From assembly GCA_003519205.1 (NCBI GenBank), contig DOXE01000495.1, positions 2,498 to 18,123 of the forward strand: a stretch of 15,626 bases of DNA, given 5' to 3'. The notes under the pieces are model-generated. The model searched no databases and was not told the origin of the DNA. It worked only from the letters and a program-made list of their open reading frames with translations. The translations under genes were made by a program, and so were the position numbers. Positions 8,014 to 15,626 of this stretch are shown here, in pieces (positions within the stretch are counted from its first letter, which is position 1; each line of letters begins with the position of its first letter). The DNA comes from Chloroflexota bacterium (GTDB lineage Bacteria > Chloroflexota > Anaerolineae > Promineifilales > Promineifilaceae).

Positions 8014-9027
8014 TCAGTCCCGATAATTGGTCTGGGCAAATAGCTCGTCTACAGCAGAATATGGATCGATGCGCCGTTCGGCCACAGCCACAATCAACTT
8101 TTCTCGTTCCGTGGTAGGCACTCTGGCTCGAATTTCGGCCAAATATCGCGTCTGCAATAATTGGCCAATTTCCTGCCGGCACCGTGCTTTTTCTCGCTGA
8201 AACCATTGGCCACTCTTTTGCAAATGCGTTTTGTGAGCAAACGTCACCTCAACTAATTCTTCTATGCCCTTCCCATCCGTTGCTACCGTATCCAAAACCG
8301 GAACTTGCCAATGCTCGCTTGAATCACTCCTGTCTTTTTCACTCATCTTCACTGAAATCTTCTTGCCATGATGATCGACATACCCACGGGACTGGCCCAT
8401 TTGCAGCATAGCCTTCAATGCTTTAACGGTACGATCACTGCCTGGCCGGTCAGCTTTATTCACTACTAGCAAATCTGCGATCTCCAAGATCCCGGCCTTT
8501 ATCGTCTGAATCTCATCCCCCATGCCTGGAGCCTCGACTACCATCGTTGTGTGAGCAGTGCTGGCAATATCGACCTCGGCTTGCCCGGCGCCCACCGTTT
8601 CAACCAGAATGACCTCATAACCAGCCGCATCGAGCAATTTCACCACATTCCCCGTCATACGGGCCAATCCACCTAAGCTCCCGCGAGAAGCCATGCTGCG
8701 AATAAAAATTCCCACATCTCCTGATAAATCGCGCATGCGGACTCGATCGCCAAGCAAAGCACCACCAGTAAATGGGCTGCTAGGATCAACGGCGATAATC
8801 CCTACCCGCAGATCCGATTTTCTTATCACCTTGGCGATCCCATTCACAAGGGTGCTTTTGCCAGTACCCGGTGGACCTGTTATACCGATAATATGAGCCT
8901 TTCCAGTATCACTATACAACGCCTTAATCGCTGATCGGGCGGCTGTATCGTTATTTTCTATTTGTGTAATTAATTGGGCTATTGCCCTACGGCGGCCTAT
9001 CCGCACTTGCTCAATCAGTGCGTTCAC
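8014..9027 (-). CDS. meaB: MeaB-type GTPase, methylmalonyl-CoA mutase chaperone
   Basis: MeaB is a G3E-family P-loop GTPase. It gates delivery of adenosylcobalamin to methylmalonyl-CoA mutase and protects or ejects damaged cofactor. I choose the GTG at 9027 (337 residues) because family similarity begins there ([15 protein letters not shown]) and an AAGGA lies 11 bases upstream; the TTG at 9084 would add 19 residues without similarity. Numbered from the GTG, Walker A is in [12 protein letters not shown] (48-59). It is followed by the family signatures [19 protein letters not shown] (80-98), [13 protein letters not shown] (110-122) and [12 protein letters not shown] (143-154), and by the guanine-specificity NKAD (190-193). 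The C-terminal helical dimerisation region is present. The start overlaps the end of the upstream B12-subunit gene by 17 bases, which implies translational coupling and supports the mutase role over other G3E chaperones. Confidence 0.93.
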   Translation of the reverse strand: MNALIEQVRIGRRRAIAQLITQIENNDTAARSAIKALYSDTGKAHIIGITGPPGTGKSTLVNGIAKVIRKSDLRVGIIAVDPSSPFTGGALLGDRVRMRDLSGDVGIFIRSMASRGSLGGLARMTGNVVKLLDAAGYEVILVETVGAGQAEVDIASTAHTTMVVEAPGMGDEIQTIKAGILEIADLLVVNKADRPGSDRTVKALKAMLQMGQSRGYVDHHGKKISVKMSEKDRSDSSEHWQVPVLDTVATDGKGIEELVEVTFAHKTHLQKSGQWFQREKARCRQEIGQLLQTRYLAEIRARVPTTEREKLIVAVAERRIDPYSAVDELFAQTNYRD

Positions 9028-9421
9028 CCAATACCGTATCCTTGATAGAGTCGATGATGATTTCGGTGCTCGTCCCAGGCCCAAATACTTCGACCACGCC
9101 CATTTCCTTCAAAATTGGCACATCCTCATTGGGAATGATGCCGCCTATGAAGACCGGCACGTCCTCCATATCATTTAACCTTAAGAGCTCAAAAATTCGG
9201 GGTGTTAATGCCATGTGTGCACCAGATAAAACACTTAGACCGATGATGTTGACGTCCTCTTGTAAGGCTGCCTCGACAATCATTTCTGGCGTTTGACGTA
9301 GGCCTGTATAGATAACTTCCATGCCAGCATCTCGCAGGGCGCGAGCCACGACTTTTGCTCCACGGTCGTGGCCATCCAACCCAGGTTTCGCTATCAGCAC
9401 TCGAATTATTCGTTCTTCCAT
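9011..9421 (-). CDS. Methylmalonyl-CoA mutase B12-binding (small) subunit
   Basis: This is a 136-residue stand-alone cobalamin-binding domain, equivalent to the C-terminal domain of single-chain methylmalonyl-CoA mutase and to McmA2-type small subunits. The base-off/His-on signature D-x-H-x-x-G is present as DGHDRG (16-21), with His18 as the expected lower cobalt ligand. SVL (63-65) and IGG (92-94) complete the usual D-x-H / S-x-L / G-G pattern. The family signature region also includes [18 protein letters not shown] (23-40). I choose the ATG at 9421; a TTG at 9427 is also in frame and the ribosome site is weak for both. It overlaps meaB by 17 bases. The large catalytic subunit is not in the window, so the partner must be encoded elsewhere. 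Ethylmalonyl- or isobutyryl-CoA mutase small subunits look alike, so the exact acyl substrate is not certain from this chain alone. Confidence 0.9.
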   Translation of the reverse strand: MEERIIRVLIAKPGLDGHDRGAKVVARALRDAGMEVIYTGLRQTPEMIVEAALQEDVNIIGLSVLSGAHMALTPRIFELLRLNDMEDVPVFIGGIIPNEDVPILKEMGVVEVFGPGTSTEIIIDSIKDTVLGERTD

Positions 9422-9515
9422 ATCCAATCCATGCTCTTATCGTCCAATTCCAGGTCTGTTCATCCCGGTGTCTCAGGCAGTTCGCAATCAATCCATAGAG
9501 TCTAGACCGGATTAA

Positions 9516-12500
9516 TCAAGCAACTTCTACACCGCAAACGGCCGGCGTCTTTTCTATCGCGGTCATTAAGGCCGGGCACAGGTGGGTTTTCTGATTCGGG
9601 AAATCCATAACCAGTGCCTGGTCGGCAATACGGATGCGCAGGCTGTCCTGTCCGGTGTATTCTTCCGTCAAACTCACCACCTTACGACAAGTTTTTTTCC
9701 AATCGTCGGTCGGCTCTACGTCGACGACGATTGTCCTACCAAGCGGGCTGCTGGCAGATAATGAGAGCTCCGATAATAACGAATTCGCTGGGGACGTATC
9801 TCCATCAATCGATGGGGGTTCGCCGTTAGTCGGCACCGTTGTGTTCTCATTTGCGACCACCGGTTCTTGATCAGAAATGTCAACAAATGGCGATATTTGA
9901 CCCTGATCATTCGGCAAGGTTTCATCACGCGCAGGTATCCAACCCCCCTCACCAGGCTCAAAATTTGGGGGGGGTGGTGGCATAAACTTTCCGGATTCCA
10001 ACTCGTTCTCATCAGACAGTGCAGAATATGAGAAATCTAGCGACTCATTTAACGGTAGCTCAACATCTGAATCTGGATCTAACAATTGTGGCGGTTCAGG
10101 AAGTGGCTCTTCATTCACCATGGGCTTAGCCAAGCTGAGATTATCAGTAATGCTATCTACAATGATCTTGGCCCGGTCGCCACCATCAAATCGCACTTTG
10201 CCTTTTACAATGTAGACTTTGTCCTGCTCTACAATAGAGTGACAATCCTTCCAGATGGAAGGGAAAAAGAGCAGCTCAGCAGTTCCTTGAAGATCCTCAA
10301 GCCCACCAAAAGCCATCAAGGCTCCTTTTTTGGTTACATGTTTCCGAAGATAGGTCAAAAACCCGAGTATGGTCACAGCTTTGCCATTAGCTGCTTCGTC
10401 TAGATCGGCCGTTGTCGCCGTCACCATATCTTGTACCAAATCGAGATGTCGGCTGAGAGGATGTTCAGATATGTAAACCCCAACAAGTTCTTTTTCCCAG
10501 TCCAATATCTCGCGCTGGTCGATCTCAGATAGGGTTGTGTCAGGTTTCAGTAGTTCAACGCCTATATTCATCTCGGCACCCATTGGACCACTAAACAAAC
10601 TCATTTGACCGGCGGCCGCAGCCTGATGAGTATTCCCGCTATGACTGATAATTCGGTCGATACCCTCCAACAATTGGGGACGCTTACCCCAGGCATCAAA
10701 AACCCCAACCTTGACCATCGACTCCATGGCTCGTTTGCCGACACGCCGAAGGTCAACGCGGTCACACAAATCGGATAAATCTTTGAATAACCCGTTTTCA
10801 GCTCGTTCCTGGAGGATAAGCTCCATGGCTACCGTACCGGCGTTCTTGATAGCACCCAATCCATATCGAATGATGGGCTGCTCCTCGTCACCTTCAATGG
10901 TAAAGTCCAGATCTGATTGGTTAATGTTAGGAGGTGCCACCGTAATTCCCATGCGCCGCGTTTCAGCAAGATAAGTAGCGACTTTATCAGTGTTATTTCG
11001 CTCGACACTAAGGGTAGCTGTCATATATTCAACCGGATAATGAGCCTTTAAGAATGCGGTTTGACAAGTGATGATGGCATAGTCGGCCGCATGAGCCTTG
11101 TTAAAACCATATCGGGCGAAGAATTCTATATCCCCCCAAATCGCTTCACACACTTGGCGAGAGTAGCCACGGGACATTGCCCCTTCGATAAACTGAGATC
11201 GGTGCTTGTTCATCAAGCTCCGCTTCTTTTTAGCAACGGCTTTACGGATCATATCCGCTTCCCCAGGAGGATAACCAGCCAAGTCTGAAGCTATGCGGAT
11301 GATCTGTTCTTGGTATACCAGGATGCCGTAGGTTTCTTGCAAGATAGGCTCCAGGTCGGGGTGATGATAGACGACCTCTTTTTCGCCGTGCATTCGAGCG
11401 ATGTATTCGGGTATATTCTCCATCGGCCCGGGACGATACAGAGAAATTGCGGCGATGATGTTATCAAAGCGCTGCGGTTTCATCTGGATCATTAACCGGC
11501 GCATGCCAGCTCCTTCTACCTGAAATACACCTGCAACCTCCCCTCTACCCAACATCTCAAATAGTTTTTCTGGCTTTTTACCAGGATCAGGACCTACATG
11601 TCCCACATCGTACGGGATGTTCTCCATCGTATAACGCACGCCCTGGTGCTTTTCAATCAATTCTGCCGCACGGCGCAGGATAGTTAGCGTACTCAATCCA
11701 AGAAAATCCACTTTTAACAGGCCGATGGAATCTAAGATCTCCATCGGCCATTGGGTTACGACGCCAATACCTTCGTTATCATCACTACCGCTGGTAGGCC
11801 TATGTAACGGTGTGTACTCGACCAGTGGTTTGTCAGAAATGATCACCCCAGCTGCATGGGTTGAAGCATGTCGGGCCACACCCTCCAGGCTTTGTGCTGT
11901 GTCGACCAGAGTGTGGACCTGATCGTCATCTTGATACCTTTTGGCCAGATCGGCCCTAAAAAATTCATTTCCTTCGGATAGTACGTTCTTGATGGTTACC
12001 GGTTTTCCAGGTATGGCCGGAATTAATTTGGCGATTTCATCAACTTCAGGCAGAGGTACATCCAAGGCCCGGCCGACGTCCCTAATGGCCGCCCGAGCTC
12101 CCATCGTCCCAAAAGTGATGATTTGGGCTACCTTGTCCGAGCCATATTTGCGAATCGTGTATTCGATCATCTCGTGCCGACGGTCATCCGGATAATCCAA
12201 ATCTATGTCCGGCATAGACACCCGGTCGGGATTTAGAAACCGTTCAAAGATTAAGCCATTTGATAATGGATCGATGCCTGTGATACCCAAAGTATAAGCG
12301 ACGACGGATCCTGCTCCTGATCCTCGGACATTCCACCAAATATCTCGCTGCCGGGCAAACTCACAAAGATCCCAAACGATTAGAAAATAAGCGTCGAAAC
12401 CCATAGTATGAATGATATTGAGCTCGTGATTGAGCCGTTTTCTAAGCATCTCATCACTGGCGGCTCGATCATCACCATATCGCCAGGAGAGGCCCTTCTC

Positions 12501-13418
12501 GCACAGGTGTATCAAATAAGTTTTTGGGGAGTAGCCTTCTGGAACGTCGAAATGGGGCAAATGGTATCCGGCCGGCTCAGGATCAACATCACACATCTCA
12601 GCAATTAGAAGGCTATTTTCCAAAGCACCAGCGACGTTTCCGAAGAGTTTTTCCATCTCATCATAGGATTTGAGATAATAACTTTGGTCAGATAAGCGCA
12701 GCCGATCCCTGCTCCCCACTGTTTTTCCGGTTTGTATACAGAGCAGGACGTCATGAGGATTGGCTTCGTCAATCGTCGTATAATGAACATCATTGGTGGC
12801 TACAAATTTTAGGTCGTAATGTCGAGCCATATCCAACAAAGTATTATTAATCTTCTTTAGTTCGGGAATGTTGTGTTCTTGCAACTCAACAAAAAAGCGC
12901 TCTCGGCCAAATACGTCCAGATACCATGAAAATAACTCGTGGGCTCGCTTTATATTTCCAGCATGGATTGCACGGGGGATTTCACCCGCCATACACCCTG
13001 TCGTTGTGATCAGACCCTCGCTAAATTTCTCGAGATTCTCGTGATCGGTCCGGGGTCGATAGTAAAAACCCTCCAACTGAGCGTCACTAACTATCCTTAA
13101 TAAGTTTTTGTAACCGGTTTGATTTTGAGCGAGAAGAAGAAGATGGAACCGCTGACGATCTTGATCTGGGTCTTTGTCACGAAGAGAACGGGCGGCCAGA
13201 TAACTCTCCACACCCATGATCGGCTTAATTCCTGCCTTTTTACAGGCGCGATAGAATTGAATCGTGGCATACATCGTCCCGTGATCGGTTAAGGCGAGGG
13301 CCGGCATATTGAGATCTTTGGCGCGGGATGCCAAATGATCTATCCGACTCAGCCCATCAAGCAACGAAAACTCGCTATGGACGTGAAGGTGGGCGAACTC
13401 TTTGTGATGGTGGGACAT
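9516..13418 (-). CDS. dnaE: DNA polymerase III subunit alpha (DnaE1)
   Basis: This is the catalytic subunit of the replicative polymerase, 1300 residues. The N-terminal PHP domain begins AHLHVHSEFSLLDG and keeps the likely metal ligands His12, His14, Asp21, His46 (TDHG), Glu71, Cys142 and Asp210/His212 (NDVHY). The polymerase aspartates are Asp404 and Asp406 in MPDIDLD (402-408) and Asp571 in LKVDFLGL. A tandem helix-hairpin-helix region precedes a clamp-binding peptide QMSLF (938-942). The OB fold is at about 1013-1090. An acidic, proline-rich linker (about 1097-1225, with a run of five prolines at 1147-1151) leads to a small C-terminal domain (about 1228-1300), probably the tau-binding domain. 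The length and single-chain layout fit DnaE1, not PolC. The B12-subunit gene follows 94 bases downstream on the same strand with no clear terminator between them, so read-through is possible. Confidence 0.97.
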   Translation of the reverse strand: MSHHHKEFAHLHVHSEFSLLDGLSRIDHLASRAKDLNMPALALTDHGTMYATIQFYRACKKAGIKPIMGVESYLAARSLRDKDPDQDRQRFHLLLLAQNQTGYKNLLRIVSDAQLEGFYYRPRTDHENLEKFSEGLITTTGCMAGEIPRAIHAGNIKRAHELFSWYLDVFGRERFFVELQEHNIPELKKINNTLLDMARHYDLKFVATNDVHYTTIDEANPHDVLLCIQTGKTVGSRDRLRLSDQSYYLKSYDEMEKLFGNVAGALENSLLIAEMCDVDPEPAGYHLPHFDVPEGYSPKTYLIHLCEKGLSWRYGDDRAASDEMLRKRLNHELNIIHTMGFDAYFLIVWDLCEFARQRDIWWNVRGSGAGSVVAYTLGITGIDPLSNGLIFERFLNPDRVSMPDIDLDYPDDRRHEMIEYTIRKYGSDKVAQIITFGTMGARAAIRDVGRALDVPLPEVDEIAKLIPAIPGKPVTIKNVLSEGNEFFRADLAKRYQDDDQVHTLVDTAQSLEGVARHASTHAAGVIISDKPLVEYTPLHRPTSGSDDNEGIGVVTQWPMEILDSIGLLKVDFLGLSTLTILRRAAELIEKHQGVRYTMENIPYDVGHVGPDPGKKPEKLFEMLGRGEVAGVFQVEGAGMRRLMIQMKPQRFDNIIAAISLYRPGPMENIPEYIARMHGEKEVVYHHPDLEPILQETYGILVYQEQIIRIASDLAGYPPGEADMIRKAVAKKKRSLMNKHRSQFIEGAMSRGYSRQVCEAIWGDIEFFARYGFNKAHAADYAIITCQTAFLKAHYPVEYMTATLSVERNNTDKVATYLAETRRMGITVAPPNINQSDLDFTIEGDEEQPIIRYGLGAIKNAGTVAMELILQERAENGLFKDLSDLCDRVDLRRVGKRAMESMVKVGVFDAWGKRPQLLEGIDRIISHSGNTHQAAAAGQMSLFSGPMGAEMNIGVELLKPDTTLSEIDQREILDWEKELVGVYISEHPLSRHLDLVQDMVTATTADLDEAANGKAVTILGFLTYLRKHVTKKGALMAFGGLEDLQGTAELLFFPSIWKDCHSIVEQDKVYIVKGKVRFDGGDRAKIIVDSITDNLSLAKPMVNEEPLPEPPQLLDPDSDVELPLNESLDFSYSALSDENELESGKFMPPPPPNFEPGEGGWIPARDETLPNDQGQISPFVDISDQEPVVANENTTVPTNGEPPSIDGDTSPANSLLSELSLSASSPLGRTIVVDVEPTDDWKKTCRKVVSLTEEYTGQDSLRIRIADQALVMDFPNQKTHLCPALMTAIEKTPAVCGVEVA

Positions 13419-13509
13419 TATACAATTCTCAACTACCGACCCAGAGGTTTAGCAAACAGCCCAGAAAACAACAGAAGGTAAAAAAGAATATTGTTGTATT
13501 ACCCCGCCT

Positions 13510-13518
13510 AGTATAACA
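13510..13518 (-). promoter_or_regulatory. Candidate extended -10 promoter for dnaE
   Basis: On the minus strand TGTTATACT matches an extended -10 element (TGn plus TATACT). It lies 91 bases before the dnaE ATG in the 186-base gap after the aldehyde oxidoreductase gene. No convincing -35 hexamer is visible, which extended -10 promoters can tolerate. The ribosome site before dnaE is weak. Confidence 0.4.
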
Positions 13519-13520
13519 CA

Positions 13521-13541
13521 GGCCAATCACGGAAGGTGGCC
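13521..13541. repeat. Short inverted repeat GGCCA / TGGCC upstream of dnaE
   Basis: Perfect 5-base arms (13521-13525 and 13537-13541) with an 11-base loop lie immediately upstream, in dnaE direction, of the candidate extended -10. It could be an operator or a weak transcript hairpin after the upstream gene. There is no U-tract directly behind it, and such a short repeat may be chance. Confidence 0.2.
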
Positions 13542-13568
13542 ATACACCCTTAACCAGGAAAAATTTTA

Positions 13569-13586
13569 AGGATCGATTATTCGATT
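13569..13586 (-). terminator. Weak candidate terminator after the aldehyde oxidoreductase gene
   Basis: Minus-strand transcripts leaving the oxidoreductase stop codon meet a hairpin with 5-base arms (ATCGA, loop ATAA, TCGAT). CCTTAAAATTTTT follows a few bases later. The stem is short and has only two GC pairs, so intrinsic termination would be inefficient. It is reported because it is the only stem plus T-run in this gap. Confidence 0.25.
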
Positions 13587-13604
13587 TCCACCCTATCAAA
13601 GCAT

Positions 13605-15569
13605 CTATAATCCAAGTTCGTCGGCAACCCATTCTAAGCCAACATCCTGCAATGTCACCCTGGTCGGGACACCCGTTTGAACATCCCAGCCGGCTAGCTG
13701 GTAATACATCACCAGACCAGATTCGAATTCTTTTCGATCCAACTGAATTCCATCACTCCGACCACCTCCGCTCAACGCCTGATCGAAAAGCTTCTTCGGC
13801 AAGGTGTCCTTTTCGCGGCTGAGACCTTCTCTCGCATTCAGGGCTCTCATTAGATTCAAACGGCGCCGGCCATATTCTTGTATATCGTCCACGGCAACAT
13901 CCCAGCCGGTTGCTGCAGCCAAAAGATCGGCCATATCTTGTGGACCTAATAGTTGCCAGGCTGGGCCAAATACAAATTGGCAGATTCCCATGGTGTCCAT
14001 AGCGCTATAGTTATATTGTGTTTTAAGCGCGAACTCGATTTTTTCCTCATTGATAACTTTGGTCGGTTGTGGTTTGTCCAAACCAATCTGACTCAAATAT
14101 ATCTTGTAACCAGGCCAATCTCCTGAACCATTGTATGACTTGGGGTTATACATGGGGTCATGTTCTGACGATTGGTGATCTGCTCCGAACGGATTCGCAG
14201 CGTATATTAAGGCCAGGCTGCGCTTAACCTGAGGCATATGGGCTGGTAATTCCTGCCCTTTGACGGTCAATAGATATTCGTGGCCTTTGCCCAACTGATC
14301 GGCCGCTTTTGCCGACCCATCGGCCAGAATATCTCCGAATCCCTCTCGTTTTAGAGTCATCTCCAACATGGCAATCAAAGCTGTGGCATCGCCAAATCGA
14401 AGCTCAATACCGCCAGTATCCTCAACGGTCAGCAAGCCATTTTCAAAACATTCGATAGCCCATGAGAGGGTTGCCCCACAGGAGATCGTGTCAACACCAT
14501 ATTGATTACATAGTTGGTTGGCGTAAGAAACAGCCTGAAGATCGTCAACACCACAATAAGAACCAAAGGTGGCAATCGTTTCATATTCAGGACCACCATA
14601 TTCGGGAACGAGCTGGTGTTCGCGCCACTCAGATTCCACTACCCGTTTGCAGCGAACGATACAGGCATAGCATGTATCCCGGCCTAATTTATCCTGCTTA
14701 CCGTCGGCTGCACCGCGAAGTAATTCATCGTACAATCTTTCTCCACTGATGGCTTCGGCTGCGGCCAGTGTAGGCATAACACCCGAATTCCAATTGTAGG
14801 TTGGTAACCCACCTGCCCCATAATTGGCCATGACGGTATCGGCCGTACCCAGCCTACCAAATTCCTCCATATCACTGTTTGGTAGCAATTTGGCGCTCCT
14901 CTTTGCCAAGGCCGTTACACTCTCTTTGTTGGCTGGTTGGGCTTTACTGGTGCCCCGCACCACGATGGCTTTGAGCCGTTTACTACCCATCACAGCACCT
15001 ACACCGGTGCGACCCCAGGCACGATTGCTCATGTTCATAACAGCGGCGAAGTTGGACATCTGCTCACCGGCCGGTCCAATCTGGGCAATTTCTATCCGGT
15101 TATCGCTAAGTTCCTCTTTCAGTTCTGTATCGACGTCAAGGGTTAACCTCCCCCACAAATGTCCGGCGTCCCTCAATTCTACATGGCCATTTTTTATCCA
15201 GAGATAGACTGGTTCCTTTGACACACCTCTAATGACAATTGCGTCAAAGCCAGCAAATTTTAATTCGGCCGGCCAAAACCCGCCCGCCTGACTATCTGAT
15301 ACGCCACCGCTGGAGGGCGATAGGCAGGTAGCCGTGCAGCGACTTTGGCCGCTTACCGGCAATCCAGTTGGCGCGCTTATCGCAAAAATCAATGTATTCT
15401 CAGGGCCAAGAGGGTCAGCATTCGCGGGCGAATTTTTCCACAAGTAATAGAGTCCCATTAAGCTGCCGCCAAGATAATGCCGATAAAAAGCCTCATCCGG
15501 TTTTTCAACTTCCAATTGGCCCGTATTCAAATCGACGTGCAAGATCTTTCCGGCAAATCCATTATTCAT
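13605..15569 (-). CDS. Aldehyde:ferredoxin oxidoreductase family protein (tungsten/molybdenum bis-pterin)
   Basis: Members oxidise aldehydes to carboxylic acids, or run the reverse, with ferredoxin as electron partner, using a tungsten bis-pyranopterin and one [4Fe-4S] cluster. The ATG at 15569 has GGAG with about 6 bases of spacing. The 654 residues are slightly longer than the roughly 600-residue archaeal enzymes. The N-terminal domain shows LGGSLMGLYYLW (33-44), SPSSGGVSDSQAGGF (84-98) and ELKFAGFDAIVIRG (102-115). Pterin-binding motifs are GPAGE (165-169) and GRTGVGAVMGSKRLKAI (186-202). Cluster cysteines are Cys300, Cys303 and Cys307 (C-x2-C-x3-C), with Cys530 in MGICQF as the fourth. 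Glu330 (PEYET) and His465 (GADHQ) are candidates for the active-site Glu and His of the family. There is no signal peptide, so the protein is cytoplasmic. No ferredoxin, MoaD-like or cofactor gene is next to it in the window, and the substrate cannot be told from sequence. Confidence 0.93.
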   Translation of the reverse strand: MNNGFAGKILHVDLNTGQLEVEKPDEAFYRHYLGGSLMGLYYLWKNSPANADPLGPENTLIFAISAPTGLPVSGQSRCTATCLSPSSGGVSDSQAGGFWPAELKFAGFDAIVIRGVSKEPVYLWIKNGHVELRDAGHLWGRLTLDVDTELKEELSDNRIEIAQIGPAGEQMSNFAAVMNMSNRAWGRTGVGAVMGSKRLKAIVVRGTSKAQPANKESVTALAKRSAKLLPNSDMEEFGRLGTADTVMANYGAGGLPTYNWNSGVMPTLAAAEAISGERLYDELLRGAADGKQDKLGRDTCYACIVRCKRVVESEWREHQLVPEYGGPEYETIATFGSYCGVDDLQAVSYANQLCNQYGVDTISCGATLSWAIECFENGLLTVEDTGGIELRFGDATALIAMLEMTLKREGFGDILADGSAKAADQLGKGHEYLLTVKGQELPAHMPQVKRSLALIYAANPFGADHQSSEHDPMYNPKSYNGSGDWPGYKIYLSQIGLDKPQPTKVINEEKIEFALKTQYNYSAMDTMGICQFVFGPAWQLLGPQDMADLLAAATGWDVAVDDIQEYGRRRLNLMRALNAREGLSREKDTLPKKLFDQALSGGGRSDGIQLDRKEFESGLVMYYQLAGWDVQTGVPTRVTLQDVGLEWVADELGL

Positions 15570-15626
15570 TATTTACTCCACTTCATGGTCCATTTCCAAT
15601 CTAATTGAAGTTGGTTTAAGGCTCTC

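Noticed and set aside
9028..9084. Upstream TTG start for meaB
   Set aside because: It would enlarge the overlap with the B12 gene to 74 bases and add 19 residues without similarity to the family; the GTG at 9027 fits better.
9189..9491. 100-codon minus-strand frame over the B12-subunit gene
   Set aside because: It is out of frame with the clear D-x-H-x-x-G cobalamin domain on the same strand; its sequence is low in hydrophobic core and looks like a shadow.
9500..9507. GTCTAGAC palindrome between dnaE and the B12-subunit gene
   Set aside because: An isolated 8-base palindrome with no flanking symmetry, stem-loop or T-run; chance is a sufficient explanation.
9967..9974. G8 run in dnaE as a possible frameshift
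   Set aside because: The dnaE frame stays open across it and continues into a plausible C-terminal domain, so no frameshift is needed here.
1..15626. Search for CRISPR arrays, tRNA/rRNA genes, insertion sequences, integrases or toxin-antitoxin pairs
   Set aside because: No regularly spaced repeats, cloverleaf-like or rRNA-like sequence, or transposase motifs were seen; coding density is high and all sizeable frames are accounted for by housekeeping or single hypothetical genes.

Overview
This 15.6 kb window is a chromosomal housekeeping segment. It most likely comes from a Chloroflexota bacterium of the Anaerolineae/Caldilineae/Ardenticatenia type. The lineage is inferred, not proven. It rests on the mix of a DnaE1 with an intact PHP domain, a very long SecA with large insertions, a split methylmalonyl-CoA mutase B12 subunit next to MeaB, a tungsten-type aldehyde oxidoreductase, and two hypothetical proteins whose style I associate with that phylum. 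Base composition looks moderate and even across the window. I see no transposase, integrase, phage gene, CRISPR array, tRNA or rRNA.

Left part (1-2954): the 3' end of holB (DNA polymerase III delta-prime) enters from the left edge. It converges on a 210-codon hypothetical gene read leftward. That gene is divergent from mutM (formamidopyrimidine-DNA glycosylase), which is followed on the same strand by a small protein with an internal duplication.

Right part (2989-15569): every gene reads leftward. In transcription order they are an aldehyde:ferredoxin oxidoreductase, dnaE (replicative polymerase alpha), a stand-alone B12-binding subunit of methylmalonyl-CoA mutase, meaB (the mutase GTPase chaperone, overlapping the B12 gene), a divergent PRPP-synthetase-like gene, and secA. 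The B12-subunit, meaB and prs-like genes are packed tightly enough to be one transcription unit, possibly with dnaE. secA has its own perfect TATAAT box so close to its ATG that a leaderless mRNA is plausible.

Functional themes are replication and repair (holB, mutM, dnaE), protein export (secA), and B12-dependent methylmalonyl-CoA metabolism (B12 subunit plus MeaB; the catalytic mutase subunit is not in the window). The most unusual points are the prs-like protein, whose predicted adenine-contact residues are all substituted while the PRPP-loop and catalytic Lys/Arg motifs remain, and the roughly 1300-residue SecA. The duplicated-domain protein next to mutM and the possibly degenerate nuclease-like protein next to holB are also worth a look. 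I found no convincing new multi-gene defence or mobile system.
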